Part shown: one piece after another, positions 1-11,299 of the stretch | How the letters are laid out: every line of letters begins with the position of its first letter | Numbering within the stretch: position 1 is the first letter of the stretch | From: Dasypus novemcinctus | Taxonomy: Eukaryota > Chordata > Mammalia > Cingulata > Dasypodidae | NCBI RefSeq assembly: GCF_030445035.2 | Contig: NC_080682.1 | Span: forward strand, 29,494,770-29,558,769 | Length of the DNA stretch: 64,000 nucleotides | Reading direction: 5' to 3' | The notes under the pieces: generated by a model | What the model was told of the DNA's origin: nothing | Databases searched by the model: none | The model's input: only the letters and a program-made list of their open reading frames with translations | Made by a program: the position numbers and the translations under genes

Positions 1-193
1 TCTTTATGGGGTGCACTACTTGCATGTGGGGCTCCCCTATGCGGGGTACACCCCTGTGTGGGAGGGCACTCCTTGCACACATCAGCACTGTGCATGGGCC
101 AGCTCCACACGGGTCAAGAAGGTCCGGATTTGAACCGTGGACCTCCCATGTTGTAGACGGACACCCTAAACACTGGGCCAAGTTCACTTCCCC
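1..193 (-). mobile_element. DAS-type SINE, cut by the window edge
   Basis: This is the tRNA-related head and part of the body of an armadillo-type SINE in antisense. Read on the minus strand it opens with a gaagtgaacttggcccagtg head and a B-box-like stretch near 130-145 (ggttcaaatccg on the minus strand). It matches the two full copies at 12551 and 19251 nearly end to end. The A-rich tail lies outside the window, so no target-site duplication can be checked. Confidence 0.85.
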
Positions 194-195
194 AT

Positions 196-1450
196 AATTA
201 TCTTTTATTTCTGTAAGATTCCTCACCATGAGCACAAAAATAGAGATTTCAATTATTGTTTTTAACTATTTTTTAAAAAAACATTTGACTTTAAATCCTT
301 TAAAAGTCAAAAAATACATGTTTTAATACATGTATTTTATGATTATTTATTTATTTACATTTAGGGCTCTAGTATTTTTGTGTAAATTTGTGTTATTTTC
401 TGGTATCACCTCCTTTAAAGATGAGGGATTTTCTCTAATATTTCTCCCGATACAGGGTTTCTATCAGCAAACAGTCTCAAGAATTGTTGGCCTAATATAT
501 CTTTATTTTGCCTTCCTTTTGAATGATAGTTTTAATGGATATAAAACTCTTTTCTGACAATTTTTTTTTTTCCTTTTTCAGTAATTTGAGTATATTATCT
601 TATTGTGTTCTGGCCTCCAATGCTTCTAGTAAGAAGTTAGTTATTTTTTTCTTTTTTCTTTGAATATTTTTTTATTTATCTTTGGAAACCAACAGTTAAA
701 TACAATGGGTCTATGTGTAATTTCCTGTTATGTGTAGCTTCAAGTTTTTTAATAAAATATGGAACCTGTTTGGTGATTATTTTTCTTCACATATATTTTA
801 TGTTCCTTTCTCTTTCTTCTTTTTTCTGAGACTCTTAGTACATGGATTTTAGTAAGCTTTAAGTTATTCCACTGGTTTTTGAGATTCTTTAATTTCATTT
901 TTGATAATTGTTTCTTTTTATTTCAAAATCATATTATCTATACAGATTTATTTTCAAGTTTTCTAGTTCTTTCTTATGCCTGCTAAAATCTATTATTGAT
1001 CACCAAGATTGAATTTTAATTTGTTATTGTTTTTTATGTCTGGAATTTCCACTTGCCTTTTTAAAAATAATTTTCATATATATATATATATATATGTATA
1101 TATCTTGTCTATTTGATCAGTCATTATAATCATTCTTTCTCAAAATTCTTTAAACAAAGGTTCCTTTAGTTCTTTGGTAATATTTAAAATAGTGGCTGTT
1201 AAGGAGTCTTTATCTTATAAGACCAACAACTGGCATCTCTCAGACACAGTTTGTAAGGACTTTGTTTTGTTTAGTTGTTTCTGTTGTTTATATGTGTTTC
1301 ACTTTCTTGGTTTGTTGCAGGCCTCAAAACTTTTGGTTAGATATGAAATTTTAGATAATATATTGTGTCAACTATGGATTTTAATTTCCTCTAGAGTTAG
1401 TTGTTGCTATTTCTATGTTTGTTAAGTGCCTTGCACAGACAAATTCTGTA
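196..1450 (-). mobile_element. Old L1, 5' UTR/ORF1 region, antisense (block A)
   Basis: T-rich sequence with the texture of mammalian L1 ORF1 and 5' region read in antisense, for example the stretch near 600-720 that parallels 42480-42600 in block B. It has no open frame of useful length. A TA dinucleotide run interrupts it near 1075-1103. The L1 assignment rests on pattern resemblance only. Confidence 0.5.
1075..1103. repeat. (TA)n microsatellite
   Basis: An almost pure TA run of about 29 bases with one G interruption. It is absent from the aligned position in block B near 42950. Confidence 0.9.
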
Positions 1451-2760
1451 GTCTAATTCCTTTATAGCGTGGAGCAGCTTACTTCTCTGCCCAGTTGTTT
1501 TGCTTTGTTTTGCTTTGTTTTCTGAAGTCTCATTTACTAAAGATTACTCTTGGATCAGCATAGTTTCCTGATCAGCCACTGACTAGCCAGATGTACTTAA
1601 ACACCTTGAAGACACTAAGACTTCTACTCTCCGTGATGCATCTGTGTGACTTGAGGAAGGCATTCAATGTTCCCTTTTCTAAATTTTATTTTCTGTATTA
1701 TCAAGGTTATATTCAACCATGGACAAGTGACTTATTAGCACTTTCCTTGGTACCTCCTGAGTGTATATGCATCCTTGTACATATGCAAAGCAGAGCACTT
1801 TAAAAACCAGAGGTGAGATGGAATTTATGAATGCACTATTTTACTTCCTCATTCCCTAGAACTGCCCATTAAATTTCTGTCTGGTCTCTTCCAAACCTCA
1901 TAGGGACTTTAGTCTAGTTGTAATATTGGTCTTTCCTTATTATTTGTCACTGAGACTCTTAATATATTTGACAATATTCTTAGGCATAGAATTTGCCATG
2001 CTCTGCTAAAAATAAAGTAAGTTTCTTATAACAGATATAAGAGAGATGGTAGTCCTCACGGCTTGTACTGTGATATGTCTCCTCCATGGAGCTGAGTAGC
2101 ACATGGGATAAAACCCAGGCTAAAATGCAATGGTCACCACTCTTCTTACTGAAGTTGACTTTATTTTCATAAGTAAACATTTCACAATTTTTTGGTCATT
2201 ATCAAGATTTTTTGTCATTGCGTTGACAATTTTGTCCAGTTTCATAATTTCTGAACTGTTAATCCAGCCATTCAAAAGTCTGGGCAACTTATTTTTGACA
2301 AATACACAAATATTTTTCAGTTTAGAAATTGTGGTAAAGTTGAATTATGTACTGTAGAAAAAAGAAATGTTCTTCATTTTAGTCCTATTCCAGTGTATAT
2401 AAATCCATTTTTAATTAGTACCTTTGAAGATATTATTTTTAGCTAATGTGTGGCCATCTGAATCAGAATAGGTTTTTCCTACTACTATAGGCTTTATAAA
2501 GAAAAAGTCTGGGGGTGACCAGAGGTGCGAAGTCAACTCAACCTAGAAGAGCAAAGGTGCAAGTGATGTAAAACAGAGATACAAGCCAAGGGACCTCAAG
2601 GACTGCCAGTATCCAGAGATAAAATGTTACAGATGTTGTTGAGAAAGCATTTCTTTGCTGAAAGCTTGATTTTGGACCTCTCCTAGCCTCAAAACAATGA
2701 ACCAATTCCTATCGTTTAAGGCAATACTTCGTGTTGTATTTGTCATATCTGCCAAGAAAT
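1450..2760. other. Non-coding paralogous DNA, no recognised element
   Basis: No gene or named repeat is recognised here. It aligns well by eye with 43270-44640 in block B, including the stretches around 1590-1800 and 2440-2700. All reading frames are short and disrupted differently in the two copies, so coding is unlikely. Confidence 0.6.
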
Positions 2761-2990
2761 TAAGAATAAAAGAATTGTATTTTTAACAATTGAAAAAACA
2801 AATGGAAAAATTTAGCCTAAGCCTATAACTCAAGATTTATAAAAAGATTAACTCAAAATAGATCATAGATCTAAATATATAAAATGAACCTATATACATT
2901 TGGAAGAAAACACAGGAGAAATCTTTGCAAGCTGGGATTTAACAACGAGTTCTTACATGTGCTACTAAAGCACAATCTTCAAAAGAAGAT
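2760..2990 (+). mobile_element. Old L1 ORF2 fragment, left part (split by a younger L1)
   Basis: Sense L1 ORF2 sequence near the C-terminal third, with the typical words for aactcaaaat-ggatca and ggagaaatctttgc. The frame at 2884-3000 gives an L1-like peptide containing GRKHRRNLCKLG. The fragment resumes at 7133 after the younger insertion. The uninterrupted counterpart is 44700-45050. Confidence 0.8.
2981..2990 (+). repeat. Target-site duplication, left copy
   Basis: AAAAGAAGAT, repeated exactly at 7133-7142 on the other side of the L1 insertion. Block B carries this sequence once, near 44856-44865. Confidence 0.85.
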
Positions 2991-3262
2991 TTTGAGGAAC
3001 CAGCAAGATGGCAGTGGAGTAAGGAGCTCCCAGAGTCACTCCTGCTACAGGGCAGTTAGTAAACACCCAGAACTATGTGGAAATAGCTAAAGCACCTGTT
3101 TGGGGGCTCCAGGAGACCAGAAGAACATCCTGCAGCATACTTGAAGGAATGGAAGGAGAAGACTGTCCACCTGCTGTGATGAATCATAACTAGAGTGCTC
3201 AACACCATGGATGTCAGTGCCCATCCTCAACTGGAGGAACAAAGCTACATCCAGAGCTGTTT

Positions 3263-3990
3263 TGTGGCTGGAATTGAAAGCTCCACTTTCCAAAAATGAG
3301 GGAAAAAGAAACAGTTGAACACCAACTTCAGTTATTCATGAGTAAATTCAACAGGCTAAAGTTTAATCTTGAGAACAGCTGAAGTTTGAACCTGTCCAAG
3401 CCAGAAATAGGCTGGTAGCTGCCATCTTAACACCACGCCTGGCACAAAGGGAAGCAGGGTGGACTAAAAATCACAATGCTGGTAGGGACCGGCTTCTTTC
3501 CATATGGATTAGATTGCAGCTCCAGCATGGGCCCCAGCCCCACCTCTGGCAGGGAGAAAACTGGGGTAACCTGTGCCAGCCTGTCCAGGAAATTACCAGC
3601 CAAGCCATGGAGGTCAGTGATTATCCTACTTTGACCGCAAAACCTACCCCAGAAGCTAATCTGTGGCTGGAATTGGAAGTTCCATTTCCCTAAAACAGGG
3701 GAGGAGGAGACAGTTGGCCACCGATTTCAGTTATTGATTGGTGGATTTGACTAGCTAGAGTATAACCTTAAGAACAGCTAAAGTTTGAACTTGTCCAGGT
3801 CAGAAAGAGGCTGGTAGCTTCCATTCTGACTCTGACCCCAACATGAGTGGAAGACAGGCTGAGTGAAAATCACAGTGACAGTAGGAAAACGTTTCTTTCA
3901 CCCAGATCAGCCTGCAACTCTGGACTAGGTATCAGCCCCACCTCTCACAGGGAGGAGTCTGGTGGCCTTGCATCAGCCTATCCAGGGAAC
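3263..3990 (+). repeat. Two tandem ~399-bp monomers in an L1 5' UTR
   Basis: The word tgtggctggaattg starts at 3263 and again at 3662, a spacing of 399. Long similarity follows in each copy, including the tgaacctgtccaag / tgaacttgtccagg, gaggctggtagct and ccccacctct-caggga words. Copy two ends near 3990. A more degenerate third unit may follow to about 4250. Tandem 5' UTR monomers carry the promoter in mouse L1s; the same role here is inference. Confidence 0.75.
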
Positions 3991-4338
3991 TACATATATA
4001 TTTGGCTGGCACAGACTGAATAATTAGAAGTCTACCGGGGCAATTGTGGTCAACTTGGATCCACACTGCATAGATTGCTGCCCACACCAGCTGCTCCATC
4101 CCTGCCCAGGCAGGGAAGAAAAGGGTGTGAAACTCCATCAGTCTCTCTGGGCAACTACAGTCTAGGCCTGCACATCTTGGAATATTCCACATACCTCTGA
4201 CTCTTTCCCCACCATTGGCAAAGGAGAAAGTTGGGAGAATCTTCATCTATTCCTTGGGTAACAAGGGCAGCTTGAGCCTCCACAGCTTATAGCAGCAACT
4301 AAATCCTTAGTTCCTACTGCACAACTAGCAAGTGAGAA

Positions 4339-5330
4339 ATGGCAAGAAGCCCCAAACTAAAGAGAAAAACTGCACCCAGAATAAATACTTTAGTAAGCCA
4401 TGTGCCAAGACACCAACAAAAAATTACGGTTCACAGCAAGAAACAGGAAGCTATGACCCAGTTAAAGGAACAAGATAAGCCTCCAGCTCACATAAAGGAG
4501 TTGAGACAACTAATCGTAGATGTTCAAACAAATCTGTTTAATAAATTCAATGATATTACTAAAGAGATTAAAGATATTAAGAAAACATTGGATGACCACA
4601 AAGAAGAATTTGAAAGCATACATAGAAAAATAGCCTATCTTATGGGAATGAAAGGTACAATAAATGAAATTTAAAGAAAACTTTGGGATCATATAATAGC
4701 ATATTTGAAGAGGCAGAAGAAAGGACTGGTGAGCTTGAAGAAACGACCTCTGAAAGTGAACCTACAGATGAAGAAAATAATAGAAAAGTTAAACAAGGTT
4801 TCAGGGAGCTAAGTTATAGCAAAAGGCATACAAACATACATATCATGGGTGTCCCAGAAGGAGAAGAGAAGGGAAAAGGGGCAAAGCAATATCTGAAAAA
4901 ATAATGGTACAAAATTCCCCAACCCTATTGAAGGACATAGATATCCATGTCCAAGAAGCACAACATACCCCCAAACAAAAAAAAAATCTGAATAGATCAA
5001 CTTTGAGACATATAATAATCAGAATGTCAAATGTCAAAGCCAAGAAGAGTATTCCAAAAACAGCAAGAGAAAAACAATACATAACATATAAGAGATACCC
5101 AATAAGATTAAGTGTTGATTTCTCACCAGAGACCATGAATGCAAGAATTAGTGGTGTGATGTATTTAAGATACAAGAAAAAAAATTCCAGCCAAGATCTT
5201 ATATCCAGCAAGATTGTTTTTCAAAAATGAAGGTGAATTTAGAATAGTCACAGATGAACAAAAACAGAGAATTTCTAACCAAGAGACCAGATTTTCAGGA
5301 AATTCTAAAGAGTGAACTAGAACCAGAAAA
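4339..5330 (+). pseudogene. L1 ORF1 (RNA-binding protein) pseudogene
   Basis: ORF1p is the trimeric nucleic-acid chaperone of L1. The first frame runs from the ATG at 4339 to a stop at 4672, about 111 aa, with a lysine-rich N terminus and a coiled-coil-like helix (residues about 60-105, with IKDIKKTLDDHKEEFESIHR). After two frame changes the RRM region appears (NIHIMGVPEGEE near 4838-4873), then in the frame opening at 4904 the pre-CTD and CTD words SPTLLKDIDIHVQEAQ and YPIRLSVDFSPET (to about 5230). The coding order is normal for L1, but stops and frameshifts make it non-functional. Confidence 0.85.
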
Positions 5331-5469
5331 GAGAAGAAAAGAGAAAGAGGCCTGGAAGAAAGTCTAGAAATGAAGATTATATCAATAATTGTAGCTAAAA
5401 GATTCCAAAGAAGTGGTGAAAATAAAATATGACAAATAAAACTCAAATAGGCAGAAATAAACTTAACCA

Positions 5470-6060
5470 ACAGAAAGCACTTGTATTCAGAAAACTGCAG
5501 CTCAATGCTAAAAGAATTCAAAAATGGTCTAAATAAGTGGAAGAACATTCCATGCTCACAGATTGGAAGACTAAATACCATTAAGATGTCAATTCTACTC
5601 AAATTGATATACAGATTCAATGTATTAAAAATAAAAAGTCCACCAGATTTTTTTAAAATTGAAAACACAATTATCAAATTTATTTTGAAGGGTAAGTGGT
5701 CCTGAATAGTCAGAAACATCTTAAAAAAGAAAAGTGAAACCTCCTTTCTGGACTTTAAATTATATTACCTAGCTATAGTGGTAAAAACAACATGGCACTG
5801 GCGTAAAGATAGGCACATAGACAAATGGAACAACTGATAGTTCAGAAACAGACACTCACATGTATGATCAAGTGATTTTTGACTAGCCTGTCAAACCCAC
5901 ACAGCTTGGACAGAATGGTGCTGAAATAACTAGATATCCATAGCCAAAAGAAGGAAAGAGGACCACTTTCTTACACCTGATCCAAAAATTAACTCAAAAT
6001 GGATCAAAAACCAAAAAGTAAAAGCAATAACCATAAAACTTCTAGAAGAAATTGTAGGAA
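5470..6060 (+). pseudogene. L1 ORF2 C-terminal remnant
   Basis: Sense L1 ORF2 from the end of the reverse-transcriptase region onward. The frame at 5481-5705 reads LYSENCSSMLKEF, then LNKWKNIPCSQIGRLNTIKM and IYRFNVLKIK, which match the conserved L1 words following the RT domain. No endonuclease or catalytic FADD motif is present; they fall in the deleted part between about 5400 and 5470. Stops occur after 5705. Confidence 0.85.
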
Positions 6061-6709
6061 AATATCTTCAATACCTGGTGGTAGGTGGTGGATTCTTAAA
6101 GGAGATAAGAAGGTGAATAAGATGGACTACTGATGTTTAATGTATGCACCAATTTTAATTAGCTTTAATGTAAAAGTATGGAAATGTATAGAGTGGATGA
6201 TAACACATAGTAACAGTTAATTTATGATTTATGGTAGTCTAGTTATGTAAATGCCAATTAAAAGAATGCTAGAGAACATTCTAGGAACAAAATAGCACAG
6301 TAAACCAAGAGGTGTATGAGAATTATAGTTGATGGTAGAGATGCAAGTGTCCTTTGTTAGCTAGAGCAAATATACATCACTATTGCAGGGTGGTGGGAAA
6401 GTGAAGAAACAAGAAAGATAGAACTGGAGTGACCTATGGACTGTGGTTAGCAGTAATAATATAATATTCTTGCATCTATGTCCAAAATGTACTGTGTTGG
6501 TAATAATGAGGCACTATAGAAAATATGGGCCAAATATACACTATGGATGTGGCAGCAATCAGATGATATTATATTATTTGCAACAAATGTTCCACCACAA
6601 TGTGGTATGTTGATGAGAGGTGTTATTTGTGAATTGTGCCCATGTACACGATAGTTCTATAAGTTTACAGCTTCTGTCATAAAAATATATTTTAAAAATA
6701 ATAATAGGG

Positions 6710-7130
6710 TGAGTTGGGGGAAAATACACCAAATATAAGATAAGGAATATAATTAGTAGTAAGATTTTGACAATATTCTTTCATAATTGGTAAGAAATAT
6801 CTCACAACAATGCAAGCTGTTGGTGGAGGGTTGATGTATGGGACCCCTGTATGATGTCAGGCATGTTTATTGTTTATGTATATTCAATATAAAAATTATA
6901 ATAATGGGGTAGTTGGGGGAAATACTTTGGTTAGTAGTAATATTTTGACAATGCTCTTTAATCATTAGTTATAAAGGTTTAACAACAATACAAGGTGTTA
7001 GTGGTAGGGTGAGGTGTGAGAGTCCTGTATAATGTTATATATGTTTATTTTGTTCACAACTATTACTGTACATTTATTGTTTATGTATGTTTATATATGA
7101 GTGATATACTTCAATAATTTTTTTAAATTA
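6710..7130 (+). repeat. Tandem duplicated L1 3' tails
   Basis: Two successive copies of the same 3'-terminal unit. Copy one (about 6708-6895) starts gggtgagttgggggaaaata and copy two (about 6905-7125) starts ggggtagttgggggaaatac. Both hold the ttttgacaat and gtttattgtttatgtat words and end near ttcaata. The same tail occurs at 46115-46640 and, reversed, at 32545-32725. Confidence 0.8.
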
Positions 7131-7132
7131 GT

Positions 7133-7375
7133 AAAAGAAGATATTGATAAATTTGGCTTAGCAAAATTAAAATATTTTGCTCTGACAAAGACATTTTTTA
7201 AAGACTACAAATAAAAGATAAAGACTGGGAGTATATTGTGATATCACACATTCAACAGAGTAAATATATGTAGAAAATACTAAAAAGAAAGAAATTTCAA
7301 AATTCAGCACTGGACAAGAATCAACATAATTAACAAATGGGCAAAAGACTTGAATGAAAACCCTTACCATTAAAC
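7133..7375 (+). mobile_element. Old L1 ORF2 fragment, right part
   Basis: Continuation of the ORF2 fragment left at 2990. It begins with the right-hand copy of the target-site duplication (7133-7142) and runs through the attaaaatattttgctctga word to gggcaaaagacttgaatga, matching 44865-45030 in block B. Confidence 0.8.
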
Positions 7376-8001
7376 ACGGCTATTTCCAATACAAGCACTG
7401 GTTCCAGTGCTGAAAAAGGAGAAATGTCTCTCAGTTGAGAAAATGATGTAATGTGAATGCACAAGCAAGGAACTGGGGAAAATGTTCCCCAAACCAGTTG
7501 TCTTTGAGAATGTGAGTTGGGGTTTTTACAGGCAGGGAAAGAAAAACAAAAGGAAAAACATATGAAGATTACATGGCACAGTTTTGCCAGATCAACAAAG
7601 GCAGGATTTCTTTAAGGGTCTTGTCTTGAAAAACAGGATACACTACTTAAGTTTGTTTTTCCTCAAGCTGTCAGTCTTATCCTTGCTATCGCAGTTTCAG
7701 TGGTTAATCAGAGCTCAGAGGTTGATCTTGATGTGCAGGCTTTGAAGTTCAGGATTCCATAACTTCTTTTTCTGCTGAGCATGCAGGCATATCCAGCCTT
7801 CAGTCTTTAAGGAGGAAGTCAATGATTTAATAAGCCACAGGGTGTCACTGGCATCAAATGGTCTGTTTTTGCAATGAGATGTTGTCCTCCTCCTGTAAGT
7901 GGGACTGAGAAATTCTGATTAATATCTTAAGTACAAGACATTAACAACCTATTGGGAGAAGATAAATGCACAGACAATTGAGCTACTTTTAGGAAATGAT
8001 A
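7376..8001. other. Unassigned sequence, absent from block B
   Basis: No open frame of note and no element I can name. Base composition is less AT-rich than its surroundings, and the sequence is missing from block B between 45040 and 45360. It may be an unrecognised retroviral-type element or sequence lost from B. Confidence 0.4.
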
Positions 8002-8510
8002 TGTAGCAGTTTGGTATTATCGATCAATTCCAAAAAGAAATACTGGATTATGACTGTAAACTGATCTCCTCTGGGAATATTAGATTACATTGGATTCAGA
8101 GGTTTACTTGATTAAGTAATCAGGTAAACTTATTGTGTCAGTAGGACATTGAGACCCCCCTCCTTGGTGAGTGGGGACTCACAGATAAAAAGACATGGCA
8201 AAGGACAGAATTGGGCATTCTTAATGTTGGAGTTTTGATGTTGGAGTTTGATGCTGAAGCTGGAACCCTGGGAAGAGAGGAACCCTAAACCCAGAGAGAA
8301 GAAGACCTGGAACAGAGGAACCCAGGAAGCCTGAACCCTGTCAGGCATCAGCAGCCATCTTGCTCTAATGTGTGGAAATAGATTATGGTAAGGAAAGTAA
8401 CTTGCTTTACAGCCTGATATTGGTAAACCCCCATCCCAAATAAATACCCTTTATAAAAACCAACCAATTTCTGGTATTTTGCATCAGCACCCTTTTGGTT
8501 GATTAATACA
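8002..8510 (+). mobile_element. Solo LTR, TGTAGCAG family, copy 1
   Basis: A 509-bp element starting TGTAGCAGTTTG and ending GATTAATACA, so it has TG...CA termini. A poly(A) signal-like aaataaataccctttata lies about 75 bp before the end, as expected of an LTR R/U5 region. Two relatives are at 50333 and 60585. No internal viral genes adjoin it. The flanking bases do not give a convincing target-site duplication, so LTR identity is inferred from termini, polyadenylation signal and copy comparison. Confidence 0.7.
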
Positions 8511-9240
8511 AGGTATTAGAGATTTTATAGCTGCTTATGTGGAGAAAATTCTTAATATACAATTTTTCAACTCTCAATAATAAAGGTGCTGCACAGAGGA
8601 CAAATAACCATATGATTGTGAGGACCTAGAGCCCAGGCCTCACCAAGTCCTCAGCATGAAACTGCTTGAATGATCTAGGCCTAAGTTAAAGGTTAGCAAC
8701 CCTCTGCAGAGTGGGTAGAATGTCTTAAACCAAATCTCTGAGTGGTAAAACATCATCCCTGAGATAACATCACCAAATCCTATGCGCTCAGTCACTGGAC
8801 CCTTGTATGAGCTCTGTTCTGATACCCTTTGAAAGGTCCTTGTTATCACCTCTATGGACTCTTTGTTCTGAGACCCCTTATTTCACCCCTCATTTTCTCC
8901 TGTCCTCTTATGGAGTGCAAACTTCATTTATACTTTGATTCACCTCCATCAAGATCTCTTCTGTTTTTAAGTCCCAATAATAAGATGGATGTCTCATGTT
9001 AAGGAAACAGTTCTATTGTTTTGTAATCTCTAGAAAAAGAAGAAAGTAGCAAACTGACTGATAAGGATACTTGACTCCAAGCTGTATATAAATACTACTT
9101 AAGTTTTGAGCCTTAAGTCTTGTTCTGTGCAGGGATAAAATCAAACAAATGCATATATAGATGGCCAGAAAGACAGTAATGTTAGAAAACCATTAGTTTC
9201 CACTGATGTTCATTATTATCTTATTTAATGATAGAGAAAG
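8511..9240. other. Intergenic, unassigned
   Basis: From about 8990 it aligns with block B at 45360-45565. The part at 8600-8990 is unique to block A, has mixed composition and no recognisable element or gene. Confidence 0.4.
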
Positions 9241-9894
9241 TCTTAGCTTGTCATATGGCTGTGCAGCTAGAGTTTACATTTTCTAGATAATTTCAGAGCT
9301 TAATATGATTTTGTGACTAAATTTTGATGATGGTGCCTGACTGGGAGATCTGCATGTTGTTTGCAATTTGTACAACTCAAAAGCAATTAATGAGTGATTT
9401 TCTTCACCTATCCATCCCCTGCCTTTCCCAACACACTTGCTGTTGTCTGGGAAGTAATGAAGCACATCTGGCCAATTTTGATGTAGAGGTGAAATATTCA
9501 TGTTGAGTATTAAATCACTGTTCCAAAAACTTTAGACTCTTCTATTGAATTTTTCAGGGCATAGAAACTTCTATTAAGATAATTTATTTTTGCATCTTTT
9601 GTAGAACAGCTTAGTTTAAATCTCATGTATTTATAAATTACTGATGTTCTCAATAATAACAAATTTTAAATTTGCTGATAAAATATTAGGATATGTTGAT
9701 TTCATTAATTGATCCATTTAATACACTTATTTAAATTTACATTAATTATTTATCCTCAATTGACTAAAAGTTTTGTGACTCCACCACCCTCAAATTAGAA
9801 AAATATATCCCTAAGGTTTAAAATGGGCATATTTCCTTTCTCAATGTCATTTAAAATTAGGACCATATCTAATTGAAGTGCTATCATTTCCTTA

Positions 9895-10000
9895 TTTCTA
9901 CAAATAGTTGACACATAGAAATTAAACTGGTCGTATACTATAGGGTAGAGATTTGAACACATGGCTTCTAAGTCTTTGATTATACTCCACTAAACATAGC
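9895..10000 (-). repeat. MIR-like fragment, antisense
   Basis: The stretch gagatttgaacacatggctt followed by a run of ctaagtctttg resembles the antisense tRNA-related part of MIR. It is short and diverged. Confidence 0.4.
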
Positions 10001-10043
10001 TTTACTTTACCAGGCCTTATAAGGTAAACATGGAACAATACAT

Positions 10044-10067
10044 CATATATATATATATATATATATT
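10044..10067. repeat. (AT)n microsatellite
   Basis: A pure AT run of about 24 bases. Block B has only a short remnant at the aligned position near 45640. Confidence 0.9.
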
Positions 10068-10609
10068 ATTCCATATGTGACTGAATCTCTATTGTGAAGA
10101 GTCAAATGAAACACATCTGAATTTAGCAACAAAAGTTATAGAAAAACTGAGAAAATACATTAGGAATAGTGTGGTCAGATATGTTTTTGATTGTTCCAAA
10201 CTTGAATGGTAGAAAGAATGGTTTAGTTCATTTAGAGATTAGCATGAGAAATGTGTTGATTCCCAGGCAGAGAATTTTTTTTTTTTGCTTAAAGAGCACT
10301 ATTTGTACTTACAGCAGAATATATTTTAGATGATAACACCTGTTTCAATAAGGAAATTATCTAACACTAAAAAAACCACAACACTTTCTTCTAATTTTAC
10401 CCCACCTTTAAATCTCAATCAATAAAGGTAAAATTGAAATTTCCTTGGATACAAACTTGTAACAATTTCCACCTAATACCAAATTCATTTTCACATGAAC
10501 CAAGTGTTTTTAAGCATTAGCAAAGAATATTCAATCCCAGAAAATTCTTGATTTTTAAAAAAATTTCAAAGATTGTTTTATACAGCATTTGTAATTTTCT
10601 GACTTTCAT

Positions 10610-10965
10610 GATTATAAGGGGCCATGGTAGCTGCTAAGGGTAGGGAGAGGGAAGAAGAGATATGGTGTGGGGGCACTTTCAGGACTTGGAGTTTTCTGGG
10701 GTGGTACTGCAGGGACAGATGCTGGACATTGTATGTCCTGCCATGGCTCACTGGGTGGATTGGGGAAGTGTAAACCACAATGTAAACCATTATCCATGTG
10801 GTGCAGCAGTGCTCCAAAATGTATTCACCAAATACAATGAGTGTCCCACGATGGTGAAACAGGTCAGTGATGTGGGAGGAGTGGAGTGAGGGGGGTAGGG
10901 AGTATATGGGGATCTCTTATATTTTTTTAATGCAACATTTAAAAAAAATAAAGAGAGAAAAAAAT
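10610..10965 (+). mobile_element. 5'-truncated L1, 3' UTR end only
   Basis: Sense copy of the terminal ~350 bp of the long L1 3' UTR seen in 20690-22560 and 57595-59330. It contains the gtggtgcagcagtgct and aaatgtattcaccaaat words and a G-rich tract near 10872-10905, and ends in an A-rich tail after atgcaacattt. Block B lacks it at the aligned point near 47835. Confidence 0.85.
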
Positions 10966-11299
10966 CAAATGTAAACAAAAGGCAAAGCACTTTGTAATAT
11001 AATGGGCCATAATATCAAATATTATTTCCATTGTTGTCATAATGTGTGCTAATATTTATTGTTAAGCATGGATTTAAGTGTTTTACATGCATTGAATCTG
11101 GGAAATGCTTCTTATTAAAATAAAATTATACCTAAATAATGAGCATGATACTGTTGTGCATTATTAACTCAGGAGTATATATTATTGACAAGTCCTTGTA
11201 TGATAAGAGTTAAGTCCCATGATAAATGAATCTGAAAATATTAGGGAATATTGAATGGTTTTCATTTTTGTCATTAGAGAATTCAACTTGATTTGAAAC

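Larger units (their letters stand above)
2991..7132 (+). mobile_element. Non-autonomous L1 with both ends but most of ORF2 deleted
   Basis: A 4.1-kb insertion bounded by a perfect 10-bp target-site duplication. Order: a 5' end at 2991 with the L1-like words caagatggcagtgg and gagctcccagagtc, a 5' UTR with tandem monomers (to about 4338), a broken ORF1 (4339-5330), a short jump into the 3' part of ORF2 (about 5470-6060), a 3' UTR (6060-6710) and two tandem 3' tails (6710-7130). A complete L1 would hold about 3.8 kb of ORF2; here only about 0.6 kb remains. It recalls the half-L1 (HAL1) idea, but the ORF2 3' end is retained, so simple internal deletion is also possible. Confidence 0.8.
196..11290. 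repeat. Paralogous block A (partner of 42058-48205)
   Basis: Long collinear similarity to block B is visible at many points: 200-2760 with 42065-44640, 2800-2990 plus 7133-7370 with 44700-45050, 8990-9200 with 45360-45565, 10005-10285 with 45600-45865, 10285-10600 with 47505-47830, and 10970-11290 with 47840-48205. The blocks are in the same orientation. Block A is longer because it holds an L1 (2991-7132), about 1.6 kb at 7380-8990 that includes an LTR, and about 0.8 kb at 9205-10000, all absent from B. By eye the divergence is substantial, so this is an old segmental duplication, plausibly part of OR-cluster expansion. Confidence 0.8.

Noticed and set aside
5165-5719. 184-codon open frame (-)
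   Set aside because: Shadow of sense L1 ORF1/ORF2; A-rich L1 coding strands often leave long antisense frames rich in Phe, Leu and Ser.
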